A DNA stretch of 64,000 bases from Helicostylum pulchrum (Eukaryota > Mucoromycota > Mucoromycetes > Mucorales > Mucoraceae): NCBI GenBank assembly GCA_025677825.1, contig JAIXMO010000035.1:248001-312000 (forward strand), written 5' to 3'. Positions within the stretch are counted from its first letter, which is position 1, and each line of letters begins with the position of its first letter. The translations under genes and the position numbers were made by a program. The notes under the pieces are model-generated. The model did not search any database. It was not told the DNA's origin and saw only the letters and a program-made list of their open reading frames with translations. This document shows, one piece after another, positions 46,015 to 58,139 of this stretch.

Positions 46015-49000
46015 ATGCCTCTGTCAAAACTAAAGAACGATTCTTTAGTTGATACAGGAGAATTATCTCAACCAGGTAAAATAAAATAAAATACCAGTTT
46101 TACTATCTTAACAACTAAACCCTTTTTTTTTTTATTTTACAAAAATAAATAAATAGATGGTGTTCATCCATTTCAAATTACTGCCAATCCAAAAGATAAG
46201 AAACGTCACTTATTTCGGTTTAGAAGAAAAAAGAGTATGGCAACATTTTTTTTTCTTTCTCTTTTTTTTTCTTTTTTGCTAAAAAACTATAATATTTTAG
46301 GTCGATCTGACATTGCAGCATCAATATTCGGCCCTTCTTCCAGTACAGCTGTTTCACACAATGATTCCTCTTCTATACTAACAGCTCGTAAGAAATCTCG
46401 AGATGAAACCAGTCTATATAACAACAATCCACATGACATGTTGGCTGCCGAAGACGCTATAAAATATGGCGCCGAAAGAAAAAAATCCGCAAGTTCTAGT
46501 AGTAATTCAAAAGGTAAAGACAGGGAGCAGTCAGAGGGGAGCATCTATTTTTTAACCGAGGATGGGAAATATGAAAAGGTAAAAAAAAAAAAAAAAAAAA
46601 AAAGCCCTTAAAATGTTGTCAAAAAAAAACAGAGATTAATTTTTATTTTATTGTTTAGAGTCTTGAATGTAATATGTGGTTTAATTGCGAAGGAAGTGAG
46701 AGGGGGGGAGGGGTTAATTATCAGTAAACTAATTAATTTTTATTTTCATTGTTGTTAGTGGATCAAAACTTTGGATCAATGGATGGGATAATCAATCCAG
46801 AATATAGAAATCAAAATAGACAAAGAACATCATTTTCTCATGTAAACCAGATGATTTTTTTTAGCAGAGCAGAATTATGAGGGTATTAATTTTTTCTTTG
46901 TGTGTATTCATTTAGCAAGGTGCTACTGGCGATCCTTTAATTGAACATTGGGCACCACCTGATAGTTGGGCAGTACAACCTGCTGATGAAATGATAGATG
47001 ATCTGTTTACTCCTGCTCTATCTGCTAATAAGGATCACAAGAATGATTATTTCCCGGTAGTTGAGCAAGAAAGCTGGAATGTTCCCAGTAAAAATGTAAT
47101 AGTATAATAATAATTCTTTTAATGCAGCCGCAACACCCTAATCACTTATATACATATATGTATTTCAATAGTATTGTATCCGAATCTTTCGTCCCGATGG
47201 TACTTTTGGTACCTTGATTGTTCCCTTGGATACAACAACGCATGATCTTATACAAAGGCTTGCTGGCAAATTCTTTTTACACGATCTTAGTAAACATAGA
47301 CTTAGTTTAATCACGCATAATCATGGTAAATGAATATATATATATATATTTGTTACAGTTTATATATAAAATAATCTAATATATATTCACACACATAGAG
47401 CGAGTGGTTCAGTTATACGAACATCCCATCCAGATACAAAAGACTTTGCTTGAGCAGATTGGATACACAGAAGAGGATCATATTGAGGATGTAGGTCGAG
47501 AAGATAACTCTTACTTATTTCGATTTACATTTGGACCGAATGTTACACACACAGTGACAGAAGAGGAAGAATTTGGTGCTTACAGACGTGTAGACCTTCA
47601 AAGCAAAAACCTATTAACCATACCCATCTTTTTATACAAGTACGCTTCTCGTATCAACTCTTTGGATTTATCAAGAAATTTATTAATTGAAATACCAGTA
47701 GATTTTGTTCAAATGTGCAAAAGTTTAAAGCAACTGTGGCTCACAAATAACGATTACAACGTGTTACCTTTATCTATTCGATATATTCCCAATCTAGAGC
47801 ACTTAAATGTATCTGGTAATCATATTAAAGATTTAGATCCAGCTCATTTAGAGGAATTACAGACGTTACGTACATTAAGAGCTTACAACAACAGGCTCAC
47901 GAATCTACCATCTTCTTTCTCTACATTTAAACACCTCACGATTTTATTTATATCCAACAATTCGTTTACTAAATTTCCTCAGGTTATTTGCGAGATTTCA
48001 AGTTTGGCTTATTTGGATATTAGTTTTAACAAGATTACTTCATTTCCTGACGAGATTTGTAACTTGACTCAACTAGTGGGGTTATTCGCCACGGCCAACA
48101 GATTGACGGGTCGATTACCGCCCAGTTTCTCTAAACTAGAAAAGTTACAAGAGTTGGATCTTCGACAAAATCAAATTACGGATTTGGATGAAATTTATTT
48201 GCTGCCAAAATTGGAAGTTATTTCTGTGGATTATAATGCAATTAGTGTGGTCAATTATAATTTCAAGAATTTAAGGCAATTAAAAATGTCAAAGAATCAC
48301 TTGACTCAATTTTTACTCAATCCTTTACATTCTACTCATACCGGTGATACTCCGTGCTTATTGACCGATCTCAACTTGGCCAACTGTAAATTATCTTCAT
48401 TACCTGACGATTTATTCACTCATGCAGTTTCATTAGAAAATTTAGTTTTGGATAACAACACATTAAGTGAATTACCAAGGAGCATTGGCTGCTTGCTTAA
48501 ATTAGTTCGACTCTCTGTACAAGGAAATAATCTAGAAACAATTCCTTCTGAAGTTTCAAAACTTGGGGAACTCAAGGTCTTGGATGCTCAAAAGAACAAC
48601 TTAAAATCTTTACCAAAGGAGGTATGGCTTTGTTCTTCCTTACAGACATTAAATTGTTCTTCCAATTTGTTGGAAACTTTCCCTGAACCTTTTACTCCAC
48701 CGCCGCCACAGCTACAGCCACAACCACAACTACCAGCTATACATGAACCTGAAGTAACGCCTAAAAATACTACGGATACATTACCTGCTGAGAATGAAAA
48801 CAATATTCCAGCCAACCTTTTATCGAGTGGATTTCATCCACCACCCAATTTCAACCCACCTTCCTTCTTTTCAAGTCCTCGAAATCATCCACCACCACTT
48901 TCATTATCTCTTCGAAACTTGTACTTGGGTGATAATCGATTTACAGATGATATTTGGTCGCCACTTTCTTTGTTTTTGGAATTACGTACACTCAATTTAT

Positions 49001-51770
49001 GTTTCAATGACCTGTACGAGATCCCCCCTGAAGGTTTATGTCATCAACACCTTTACGAACTTTACTTGTCTGGCAACCATTTAGCTTCATTACCAGCTGA
49101 CGATATTGAAAAGCTTAGTTATTTGCGTGTGTTGGCAGTCAATGGTAACAAATTACAAACGTTGCCTGCGGAAATAGGTAAGCTTCGCAAGTTGTTGGTA
49201 CTGGATGTAGGTAACAATGTTTTAAAATACAATATTTCAAATTGGCCGTATGACTGGAATTGGAATTGGAACCTTGGACTTAAATACCTGAATCTGTCTG
49301 GTAATAAACGACTGGAGATTAAAAAGACACGCCCGGATATACACAACCCCAAGGAAAAGAATTTATCTGATTTCAGTGCGTTAACACGGTTAAGAATGCT
49401 GGGATTAATGGATGTTACTATCTTGGACGTCTCTACACCGGACGAATTTCACGATCGACGTGTACGTACCTCGCCTTCTGAAGTCAATAGTATGTCATAC
49501 GGTGTTGCAGATTGGTTAGGACCCAGTGATCATTTAGCTACGTGGGACCTCGTTCTACCTCGATTTAGAAACCGAGACGACGAATGCTTGCTTGGCTTAT
49601 TTGACGGACGCCGACAAAACAAAACTGGATGTAAATTAACTCGATTCTTGAACGATAATTTAACCTTTCAATTTACAAACGAGTTGGAAAAGAGTAAAAA
49701 TGACGATACGATTGTCTCGGCATTACGAAGAACGTTTTTAGCGCTGGAAAAGGAGTTTGGGTCGATGGATACAGAGGAAAAGGAGACCGGTGCTTCTGCT
49801 CTGTTGTGTTACATCTCGGGCACAAAGTTGTATGTTGCCAATGTAGGTGATGCTTTAGCTGTGTTGTCAAGAAATAATGGTCAAGCTCATGAAATCACCC
49901 AAAAGCATATCCCCTTAAATCCAAGTGAGATATCAAGAATTCGCGCTGCTGGTGGTTACGTATCTAACGCTGGTCTTTTAAACGATGAGTTAAACGTGTC
50001 GCGTAGTTTTGGTTACTATCATTTAATTCCTGTGGTCAATGCTAATCCGTTTATTTCTTGTATCAATTTGGCTGAAAATGACGAGTTTGTAATCATGGCC
50101 TCGCGTGGACTTTGGGACCGTATCTCGTACCAAACTGCAGTGGATATCGCTAGAACTGAAAAAGATGATTTAATGATTGCCGCACAAAAATTACGTGATT
50201 TTGCTATTACATATGGTGCCGATGATAATATTATGGTCATGATTATTGGTGTAGGTGATTTGTTTGATAAACGTGATAAACGGTTCCGTAATTTACGTGC
50301 TCTTGGTGGTAATCGAACAGGCGGCGCAGATACATCTATTATGGATGATGGATTATCTTTATCCAAGAACAAACGTCGACTTAAAGATGAATTCCCTAGT
50401 GATTCAACACTTGCTAGATTGGATAGAGAAGTACCTCCACCTACAAACCAGGTTGCTCTTGTGTTTACAGATATTAAAAGTTCTACCTTATTGTGGGATA
50501 CACAACCTGAAGATATGCGATCTGCCATCAAGATTCATGATGCAGTAATGCGTCGTACACTAAGAAGTATCGGTGGTTATGAAGTAAAGACAGAAGGTGA
50601 TGCATTTATGGTCTGTTTCCAAGATACCATCTCTGCTTTACTTTGGTGTTTCACAGTTCAATTACAATTATTAGAAGCGGATTGGCCAGCAGGTATTTTG
50701 GAAACCGAAGAAGGACGAGAGATTCAAAAGGATACTACGACTATTTATCGTGGTTTGTCTGTACGTATGGGTATTCATTTAGGTACACCTGTGTATGAAC
50801 GTAATCCAATTACTAAGCGCATGGATTATTTTGGCCCTGTTGTCAATAAAGCAAGTCGTATCTGTAACGCAGCGGATGGTGGCCAAATTTGCGTATCTTC
50901 TGATGTGATTGCAGCGCTTCGAGAAATGCCTGGTGTATTTAGTGACGAAGAGTTGAATCCTCAAGCGCTAGCTGATAATAATACAAATGCACATACACAT
51001 TCAATTAGTCGAGACGTACAACAAATTAAAAGACTTGGTTTCCATGTGGTAGAGATGGGCGAGAGAAGATTAAAGGGGTTAGAGACACCTGAAATGCTTT
51101 CACTAGTCTATCCAAAGCAGCTCTCAGGTCGTATGGAAATGGAAAAGAATGAAGTGATTGCGGCTCCACCTTCTATCATTACAACACCGACACCACAATT
51201 GGAACATCCGTCTGAACCGTCTGCGTTGTATGGAGGAGAATCGGCTGAAGGTCATGCACTGAGTATAAGACAAGCAAGACAAATTGATCCATCGTTTGTG
51301 GTCAACTTGAGCAATTTGGCTATTCGATTAGAGTCTATTACAACAGGCGCAGTGTTGAACAGGAACAGTAAAGAAGGACATTTGTATACGCGTACAAATA
51401 CACCTTCGGGTCTTGTGGGTATCACAGAATTAGAATCTAGTATTGGGAACTCAAATTATACACAAGCCTTTAATAAGCGTATGAATGAAGTAGCTTCGGA
51501 TGAAGAATTACTTATGCTGATAGAAAATTTTGTAACTCGAATTGAAGTAAGTCTTTTTATATATGTATTTACACGAAAAAAAAAAACTAACTAACTCTGT
51601 TTAATTTTTAGAATGCTGCATCTTCACTTTATTTACAAAAAATGGGTAACTTTGCAGGTGTATTAGAAAAACTCGGTGAGGCTATTGAATTAGACCCGAC
51701 ACATATCTTAAGAGCACTTCAAATATATTCTGAAGTCGCAGGATTAACAAAGAAACCTTCTGGTTTATAA
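46015..51770 (+). CDS. CYR1: Fungal adenylate cyclase (RA, LRR, PP2C-like, class III cyclase)
   Basis: Nine exons: 46015-46075, 46157-46234, 46301-46578, 46659-46668, 46759-46841, 46916-47095, 47172-47325, 47399-51546, 51612-51770. The sum of 5151 bases gives 1716 residues. Domain order: a disordered N-terminus; Ras-association domain (Y-C-I-R-I-F-R-P-D-G-T-F); about twenty leucine-rich repeats broken by a Pro-rich insert near 48.7 kb; PP2C-like domain (L-L-G-L-F-D-G-R, N-V-G-D-A-L-A-V-L); class III catalytic domain (L-V-F-T-D-I-K-S-S-T, T-E-G-D-A-F-M-V, Y-F-G-P-V-V-N-K-A-S-R); C-terminal tail. It makes cAMP from ATP under Ras control and governs growth, dimorphism and spore germination in fungi. 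Exon 4 is only 10 nt. The PP2C part keeps D-G but has F-D-G-R for the usual Y-D-G-H, so it may be inactive. Confidence 0.97.
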
Positions 51771-52982
51771 ACAGAGAGAAACCCCCTCCCCAATTGTAAT
51801 TATTATACCTTTTTTTTTTCTGTACAAAAATAAAAAGTTTATTTAGAATGTACGTGTTACTTTTTATTACAGTCAAAAAAAAAAAATTCTCACGATGAGT
51901 TATTTCATGTGATTGCAAGCATTGATAGCTTTTTTTTTTTACTTTATGTTTGAGTACAATTGTTTTAGTTGACGCGTATAGAATAGCAAGTCTCTTTGCA
52001 TAATTGGTTTTTTTTTAAAAGAGGGAATTTGAGAGAGGTTTGATTGTGCAACATCTTTTGCAAAAAATTGAATTGGATTATTTGGCAGTAGAACCTCAAG
52101 GCAATCTACATTGTTATGGTTAGTTTTATTATCTAGCGTGTCTGCACGAAAAAAAGGCCTACTGCTGCATGTTGGTATAATTTCCAACCCGGAATTTGAT
52201 TTGCATGAATTTTTCTTGGGTGCGTCCAATAAATCAGTTTCAAGATTCTACTTGGAATAAAAGTACACAACCCCCCCCCCCCCCCCTCCTCCTCCTCCCA
52301 GAACAGTAATCACTGCTAACATACCCCCTTCTTCAATCTTAATACAATAGAAGAAATTAAGATTCAGTTTCGGTATATAAATAGTAAGGTTATTATTTAT
52401 TCATCATTCGACAGATTGCATTGTTTATGTAGTACTGACAGTATATAAATGCGATTGCCCATAAGGCAGCGATAGTTTCTTAACCGAGTGTCTTTACTGA
52501 TTCGTATTCTATACAGTAAAAAAATAACTAGCTGAGCGCTATTGGGTGATGATAATGATTTAAAAGCACCCGTAGTGTCCGCAACACCGATCTTTTTTTT
52601 TTTGCAATAAAAAAAAATCGGGTGAGGATAAAACGCAATTACTATCTTTGAAGTAGCTTATTAGTTATGTATGAAAAAGATGAAATGATAAAACATTGCA
52701 ATCGATTAAAAATACGTTAAACCCTGAACAAAGCTTCACGAAAAAAATAAAATAATAGGGTCCCATTGGGAAAATAAAGACCGCGGTTACTGTATTCTCG
52801 AGGGAAAAGCGGAACCAAAAGCATCGACAAGTTACTTTGTGACACAACTCTAAATACCCAATCAATGAGTACCCAAATAAAAAAATAACTTGAGTTTTTC
52901 TCGTTTTCTCTCTTTTTCCTTTTTTTTTATCTCTCTCTTTATTTTCTCGTAAAAAAATATATATATATAAAATAGAGTCGAG
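51771..52982. other. Intergenic, 1.2 kb, with poly-C tract
   Basis: The 3' flank of the cyclase gene and the promoter of the TTC39-like gene. A 16-base C run followed by CCT repeats lies at 52271-52299. A minus-strand frame at 51939-52229 is protein-like but lacks an ATG (see findings). Confidence 0.5.
52271..52299. repeat. Poly-C run plus (TCC)n
   Basis: Sixteen C followed by four TCC/CCT units. On the other strand this is a G-rich tract that could fold as a quadruplex. Confidence 0.9.
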
Positions 52983-55900
52983 ATGACTGACGTTGAAAAG
53001 AAACAAGAAACTACTGAACCAGCTACCGTGATGACTGATTCAGAACCCCAACCTATTACTACTACTAGTCCTGAACCTACTTGTCCTAAACCTGAAACTA
53101 TCGATAAAGACTCGGACAAAGGTGCCCCAGAAGAATTCTCGGATGCAGTGGATGAAATGAACATAAAGACAGCTCAAGATTTAAGTCAAGTTATTTCTCA
53201 ACTTCAAGGTACCGTGATTAGCACCACTACCACCACGACCACTACCAGCAATAAACAAGAGGATGTGAAACCATCATCATTGGAAGAATTAGATACCAGC
53301 TCAATTAACGGAGAATTCCCGATAAAGGCGGACATTGATAATAGCCATATCTCTGCTCCAAGTGAGCCTGATTCTCCTCGTCCAAGAGCTACTGATTTAA
53401 AAATTGCTACCCATTTTGAACAAATTCGTACCTCAATTGATGTTCCTTCTGATCAAAACATGGCTGATTTTGTTACTCCTCCTACTCCAGGTCTTGCTCC
53501 TCCCTCAGCCATGATGTTGGATGATAATGAACATGATGATAATAATGATGGTGACTTACCAAAGAAGTCCACTGCAGAAGAAGTAGTAGCTGAAAAAATT
53601 ACTACCTCGGCTTCTACACCTGTACCTGTTACTGTAGCTGCTACTCCTGCTAAACCTACTACATCCGCTATTACTTTATCAAATATTGATTTTGATCTAG
53701 TTAAACCCAACTTTTTAACACCCAGAGCCCAAGAAAGATACGGTAAGTGCTTATAAAAATAATAGTGGGAAAAAGAAAAGATATTCATATAATGTATTAG
53801 ATGTTGAAATGATGAATGGTATGAACCTTTTTTTCAACAACAAGTTTTCGCAAGCAAAAGCAACTTTTGAAAAGAGAGCAAGAGAGTAAGATTGAGGTGT
53901 TTTATTAAGATTTTTTGTTGTGATTAAATTTCTAACGTAAAAAGTGATATAGTGATCCCTTGTATGCTTTAGGTCTTGGATCAATGGCATTTATTAAAGG
54001 TAAGATAAAATAAACACCTCCGCACAAGTTATTTTTTTTACTCAACCTACTTTAAATTCCTATCGTGTAACAATGTAGCTATTACAGTAAGTATTTTTTT
54101 TTTTTTACTTTTGATCACCAACATATATGCGTATACATATTCAATTTTTTTGTTTAGTCGTATAATACTAAAGATGTAGATTCAGCACTATCTACATTAA
54201 CCGAGACGTATTTATTTGCCAACGCACAAATCGAAGCAGCATACGCAAAGAAACCTTTAAAGGACACGGTATCACATTATATCACCAACTTGATTGGATC
54301 CAACTCTACTCATCTTCCTACCAACACTCGTCCCTTGACCAGATTTGAACTCCAAGAACAAATCTTTATACCTAATGGTGCTCTTCGTGCCCATGTTATC
54401 AAAGCCGAATGTGGGTTATTGATGGCTATCATATACCTCTCTATGGAAACAGTTGTTGGATACCTTAAAGCTGGATTAAACCTTCGCAGAGGTAAAAAAA
54501 AAAAAGGGGGGGGGGAAGGGGGTAGATATATATTCAAGAGATATATACTTATGTAATTTTTTTTTATATATATAGCGTACAATAGTTACAGTCTTGTTTG
54601 GCAAGAATATAAACGTATGGGACAAGATTTTAATAAACATATGGACCAAGATACGATTTCAGCTATTCAGTTTGGTATTGGTTCAGTTCATTTATTGCTT
54701 GCTTCTTTACCTCCCAAGATTTTAAAGATTGTATCGGCATTTGGATGGACTGCTGATAAACATCTTGGATTTGCTTTATTAAAATTGTGTTTGGAAGGAA
54801 AGCGTATTCGATCCCCACTTGCTTCGTTAATGTAAGTGTGTGTGCGTGTGTGTATATACGTTATGATTATATATTAACTCTTTTTTTTATGTTTAGGTTA
54901 TTGTCTTATTATGTCATTCTTACTTCTTATGCACCTCAAGTTCTCACTCGTGAACTTATTCAGCCCGCTATCGAATGTTTATTGGACGCGCAAAAGTGTT
55001 ACCCCAACTCCGCCTTCTTTTTATTCTTTGCTGGTCGCGTATCACGTCTTGCACGTAACTTGCCACTTTCCACACAATCCTTTGTTTACACCATTGAAGT
55101 GACTGAAGGAGACTGGGCCGAGACAACTATTGGACACTTGGCCACGTTTGAAATTGCGTTTAATTCAGCTATGGGCTTAGACTGGTCCAGTGCAGCAGTA
55201 CGTGCATTAGAACTTCAAACCAAATACAACTCACCTGCATTCCTCAAATACTTTTACGGTGCCTGTATGGAGATGCTCGGTAACCGTACCGAAGCTATTT
55301 TAGCGTTTGCAGAAGCACCTGGATTAGTTGATAAAAAGCGAAACTCACAACCTGAAATATACGTTGCTAATCGAGTTGCGTTCTTTGAGATTAGCGGGTA
55401 CCAAGATTTAGATTTCAGTTTACCAGCACTTGAAATCTTGTTTACTTGGAACGCTTTCCCTTGCATGTCACCAGCTTCGCTTGAGAAGTGTTTAGAGTTG
55501 ATTGAGAATACGTTGGAGTTGATTTATGAACGTGAGAAGTTAGAATATGATATTCGTACGGTGGAGTTGGTGCCTAGTACAGCTACACCTGATTATTATG
55601 ATCAACGTGGTACTTTGTTGTTAATGAAGGCATCTATATACAATGCGCTTCATCGATTCTCGGAAGGCATTGTTCACCTTAATTGGATCATTGATAATAA
55701 GGAAAAGTTTAAACATACAAATTGGGTCGTGCCTTTTGCGTTCTGGGAATCTGGAAATATTTGTTGGGGAACTGAAGAGTATAAGAGAGCAAGAGCTCTT
55801 TGGGAGTCTACTTTAACTTATGGCGGATATGATTTTGAATACAGATTAGCTACTGTAAGTAATTTTAGAGCGAAAAAAAAAGAATAACACTAATTTTTTT

Positions 55901-56058
55901 TAAATGTGTAGCGCTTAAATCTTGCTATTCAACATGCTATTGAATCAGGCGTTCCAGAAACTGCAGTACCTAAACCAGACAAAGGAAAGACCACACACGG
56001 TCGTAAGAGGATGTCCATTGTTCCTTCAAAATCTACTGGAAGTATCCTAACAACATAA
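52983..56058 (+). CDS. TTC39/IML2-family tetratricopeptide protein
   Basis: Eight exons (52983-53742, 53801-53885, 53953-53999, 54079-54086, 54158-54491, 54576-54831, 54897-55854, 55912-56058) total 2595 bases, 864 residues. The first 240 residues are disordered, Thr/Pro/Glu-rich. The rest is the IML2/TPR_39 domain: G-M-N-L-F-F-N-N-K-F-S-Q-A, D-P-L-Y-A-L-G-L-G-S-M-A-F, A-N-A-Q-I-E-A-A-Y, H-V-I-K-A-E-C-G-L-L, G-I-G-S-V-H-L-L-L-A-S-L-P-P-K, and R-G-T-L-L-L-M-K-A-S-I-Y. Yeast Iml2 is linked to lipid-droplet and protein-inclusion clearance; animal TTC39B affects lipid metabolism. Exon 4 is 8 nt and is required to keep the frame (K-A-I-T-S-Y). Confidence 0.92.
54079..54086 (+). other. 8-nt micro-exon of the TTC39/IML2-like gene
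   Basis: CTATTACA lies between an acceptor (...AATGTAG) and a donor (GTAAGT). It joins A-A-A-G to T-C-G-T-A-T to encode K-A-I-T-S-Y. Skipping it would shift the frame into an early stop. Confidence 0.85.
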
Positions 56059-56428
56059 AGAAACTTATTATGCTTTAACTCTATATCTTACTCATAATAT
56101 GCTATATATATGGCTTGTCTATAATAATATAATACTTGGGATTTTTTTTTCTACCTTTTTTTAATATATATAAATCTTTTTTTTCGTTTTATGATCTGTT
56201 ACCTCTCTCCCCTCAAATTGTCCTATTTTTTAAAAAATAAAATAAACAAACATCCCCTTTTTTCTGCCTTTATTATTAAAATAATGTACCACAAAGAACT
56301 TACTTTTTGTTGACATAATACTCGAAACAAAAACCGTTTTTTTTAAATAAAGGGCTAAAAAATAAAATAAAATAAAAATCGCACATATAAATACAAGTTG
56401 TTTTAATCTTTATAAACTGTTAAAAAAA
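56059..56428. other. Intergenic, 370 bases
   Basis: The 3' flank of the TTC39-like gene and the upstream region of the 431-residue orphan. AT-rich, with AAAATAAAATAAAAT repeats near 56357-56378. Nothing else was seen. Confidence 0.6.
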
Positions 56429-57724
56429 ATGCTTACAAATTCTACCCTATGTCAATGGGACTTTAAATTCTTTCCAATCCTTTGCCATGATAAAACCATA
56501 TTGCTATACGAGCTTGTTTCACATTTCTTCCGTTTTATCGCTCGTCTTGTTATCGCTAACGCAGCAAGCTATTTATTCTACAAAATCTGTTACAACAATA
56601 AGGCTGAGGAAGTTATTTCACCCGAAGAAGCTATTTCACCTGATGTCACTGTGTTAACACATCCATCTCTTGAACAGCAACCCAGACTACCCACTAAAAA
56701 TTATCTAACTAAATCCACGGCTATTATCAATGATTGGATCTATAAAAGCAAGTGTGTAGAGTTCCATACCGTTATTCCAGATTACCCTACCGTACTCGAT
56801 CAAAAGAAATTCAGTCGACTTGTAATGATCGAGCTATTAGTTTCCTTCCAAAAGTCCCGTTTACAAAGGTTAATTAGACAAACACTTTTAAAACCCGATA
56901 TCAGTGCAATCCGACGTATCAATGCCGTATCTACACTATTCTTGTTAGTACTTGGCATTGAATTTACTAAGCCCAACGTTAAAAAGTTGTCTGCAGGAAT
57001 TCTTTCCACCAGTAATGAATACGCCAGTAAACAATTTTTTAAATGGATGGCGCCATTTGATGTAACTGAAAGGAAACTAATGTTGAAACTTGGATTTGAT
57101 GAAGGAAAGTACAAGCTCCCCGTAAATACGCCTGATCCAATAATTGCACTCGAGAACTTTATAAAAAGAGATAAGTTTATGACACGTCCTGATCGGCCTG
57201 ATATTTCTAAAAAGAGTAAACGTGTACTGAAACGCTTTCGATATATGACACCTGAAAATTTTGCAGCAAAGATAACTGAAATCAAGAATGGGATATACGA
57301 TACAAAAATAGAATCACAGCGGTTATCGGCAGAATTGCATGATAAAAATAAAGAACTTGTAAAAAATCGCAATCATAGGTTTCTTCCAGTAGATGAAACA
57401 ATTGACGTTTTAAAGCGGATCATGATAGCTAGAAAAAAGAACCAAGAACTTTTAGTTAGAGCAGAAAAAATAAAGTCCAGGAAAAAAGATCGTGAATTGT
57501 ATAACGCAATCTTTGAAGCTAACTCAAATGCTATCGATGTATATGGTACTCCAATCGATCAACTTGTGATGCGTATTGCAGAAGCCAGAATTGAATATGA
57601 GGAAATGTTACATAGTGTGTTTGATTTTCGAAAGAAACTTGATAAATATGAAGAAAAGTATGCTGATTGGATATTAGAGAAAATAGCATGTCGTTTTCCT
57701 GTCAATGAATGGACTGATAAATAA
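56429..57724 (+). CDS. Intronless 431-residue orphan with N-terminal hydrophobic helix and coiled coils
   Basis: A single-exon frame of 431 residues, unusual among the intron-rich neighbours. The N-terminal 50 residues include a hydrophobic stretch (F-F-R-F-I-A-R-L-V-I-A-N-A-A-S-Y-L-F-Y) that may be a signal anchor or peripheral helix. A mixed alpha-helical middle (L-V-M-I-E-L-L-V-S-F-Q-K; V-S-T-L-F-L-L-V-L-G-I-E-F) follows. From about residue 265 the protein is strongly Lys/Arg/Glu-rich with heptad-like helices (Q-R-L-S-A-E-L-H-D-K-N-K-E-L; I-M-I-A-R-K-K-N-Q-E-L-L-V-R-A-E), ending in W-T-D-K. No family was recognised. Balanced composition and length support a real protein. The function is unknown. 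Confidence 0.75.
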   Translation: MLTNSTLCQWDFKFFPILCHDKTILLYELVSHFFRFIARLVIANAASYLFYKICYNNKAEEVISPEEAISPDVTVLTHPSLEQQPRLPTKNYLTKSTAIINDWIYKSKCVEFHTVIPDYPTVLDQKKFSRLVMIELLVSFQKSRLQRLIRQTLLKPDISAIRRINAVSTLFLLVLGIEFTKPNVKKLSAGILSTSNEYASKQFFKWMAPFDVTERKLMLKLGFDEGKYKLPVNTPDPIIALENFIKRDKFMTRPDRPDISKKSKRVLKRFRYMTPENFAAKITEIKNGIYDTKIESQRLSAELHDKNKELVKNRNHRFLPVDETIDVLKRIMIARKKNQELLVRAEKIKSRKKDRELYNAIFEANSNAIDVYGTPIDQLVMRIAEARIEYEEMLHSVFDFRKKLDKYEEKYADWILEKIACRFPVNEWTDK

Positions 57725-58139
57725 AAACTTCTTTTTTTTTACATACATGTATAAACTGTTCTTCTCCTTTTTAAAAAGCCCAACAACGAATATATATTCT
57801 AACCACAAGAAAAAAAGTCAAACAGATGCTTGTTGTGGTACAATAGTTGAAAACTTGTTAAAAAGAAAGAGAAGTTGTTACTGCCAATACCCTCATTTGG
57901 ACAATTTATTTAAATGACAGTTTCCAACACTTTTGAATAAAACCTACGAAGTTGTAGTCACCGTGTACTCATTCCCAAATTGGTTATGTAGAAGCCAAAA
58001 CTTTGATGTAGTACTAAATTTAATAATTTAAAGCTTTTTTTTCTCTCCCCTTTTTTTATTATACACACAATAATTTTTTTTATTTTACTCTTCTTCTTCT
58101 TCTCCTTTATATATACTACTTCGTTTTTTTTATATATTA
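57725..58139. other. Intergenic, 415 bases
   Basis: AT-rich spacer with a pyrimidine-rich stretch (58035-58135) immediately before the ATG of the coiled-coil gene. No other feature. Confidence 0.6.

Noticed and set aside
56800..57372. 190-codon minus-strand frame
   Set aside because: Antisense shadow of the 431-residue orphan; the plus frame is longer and has a natural ATG and stop.
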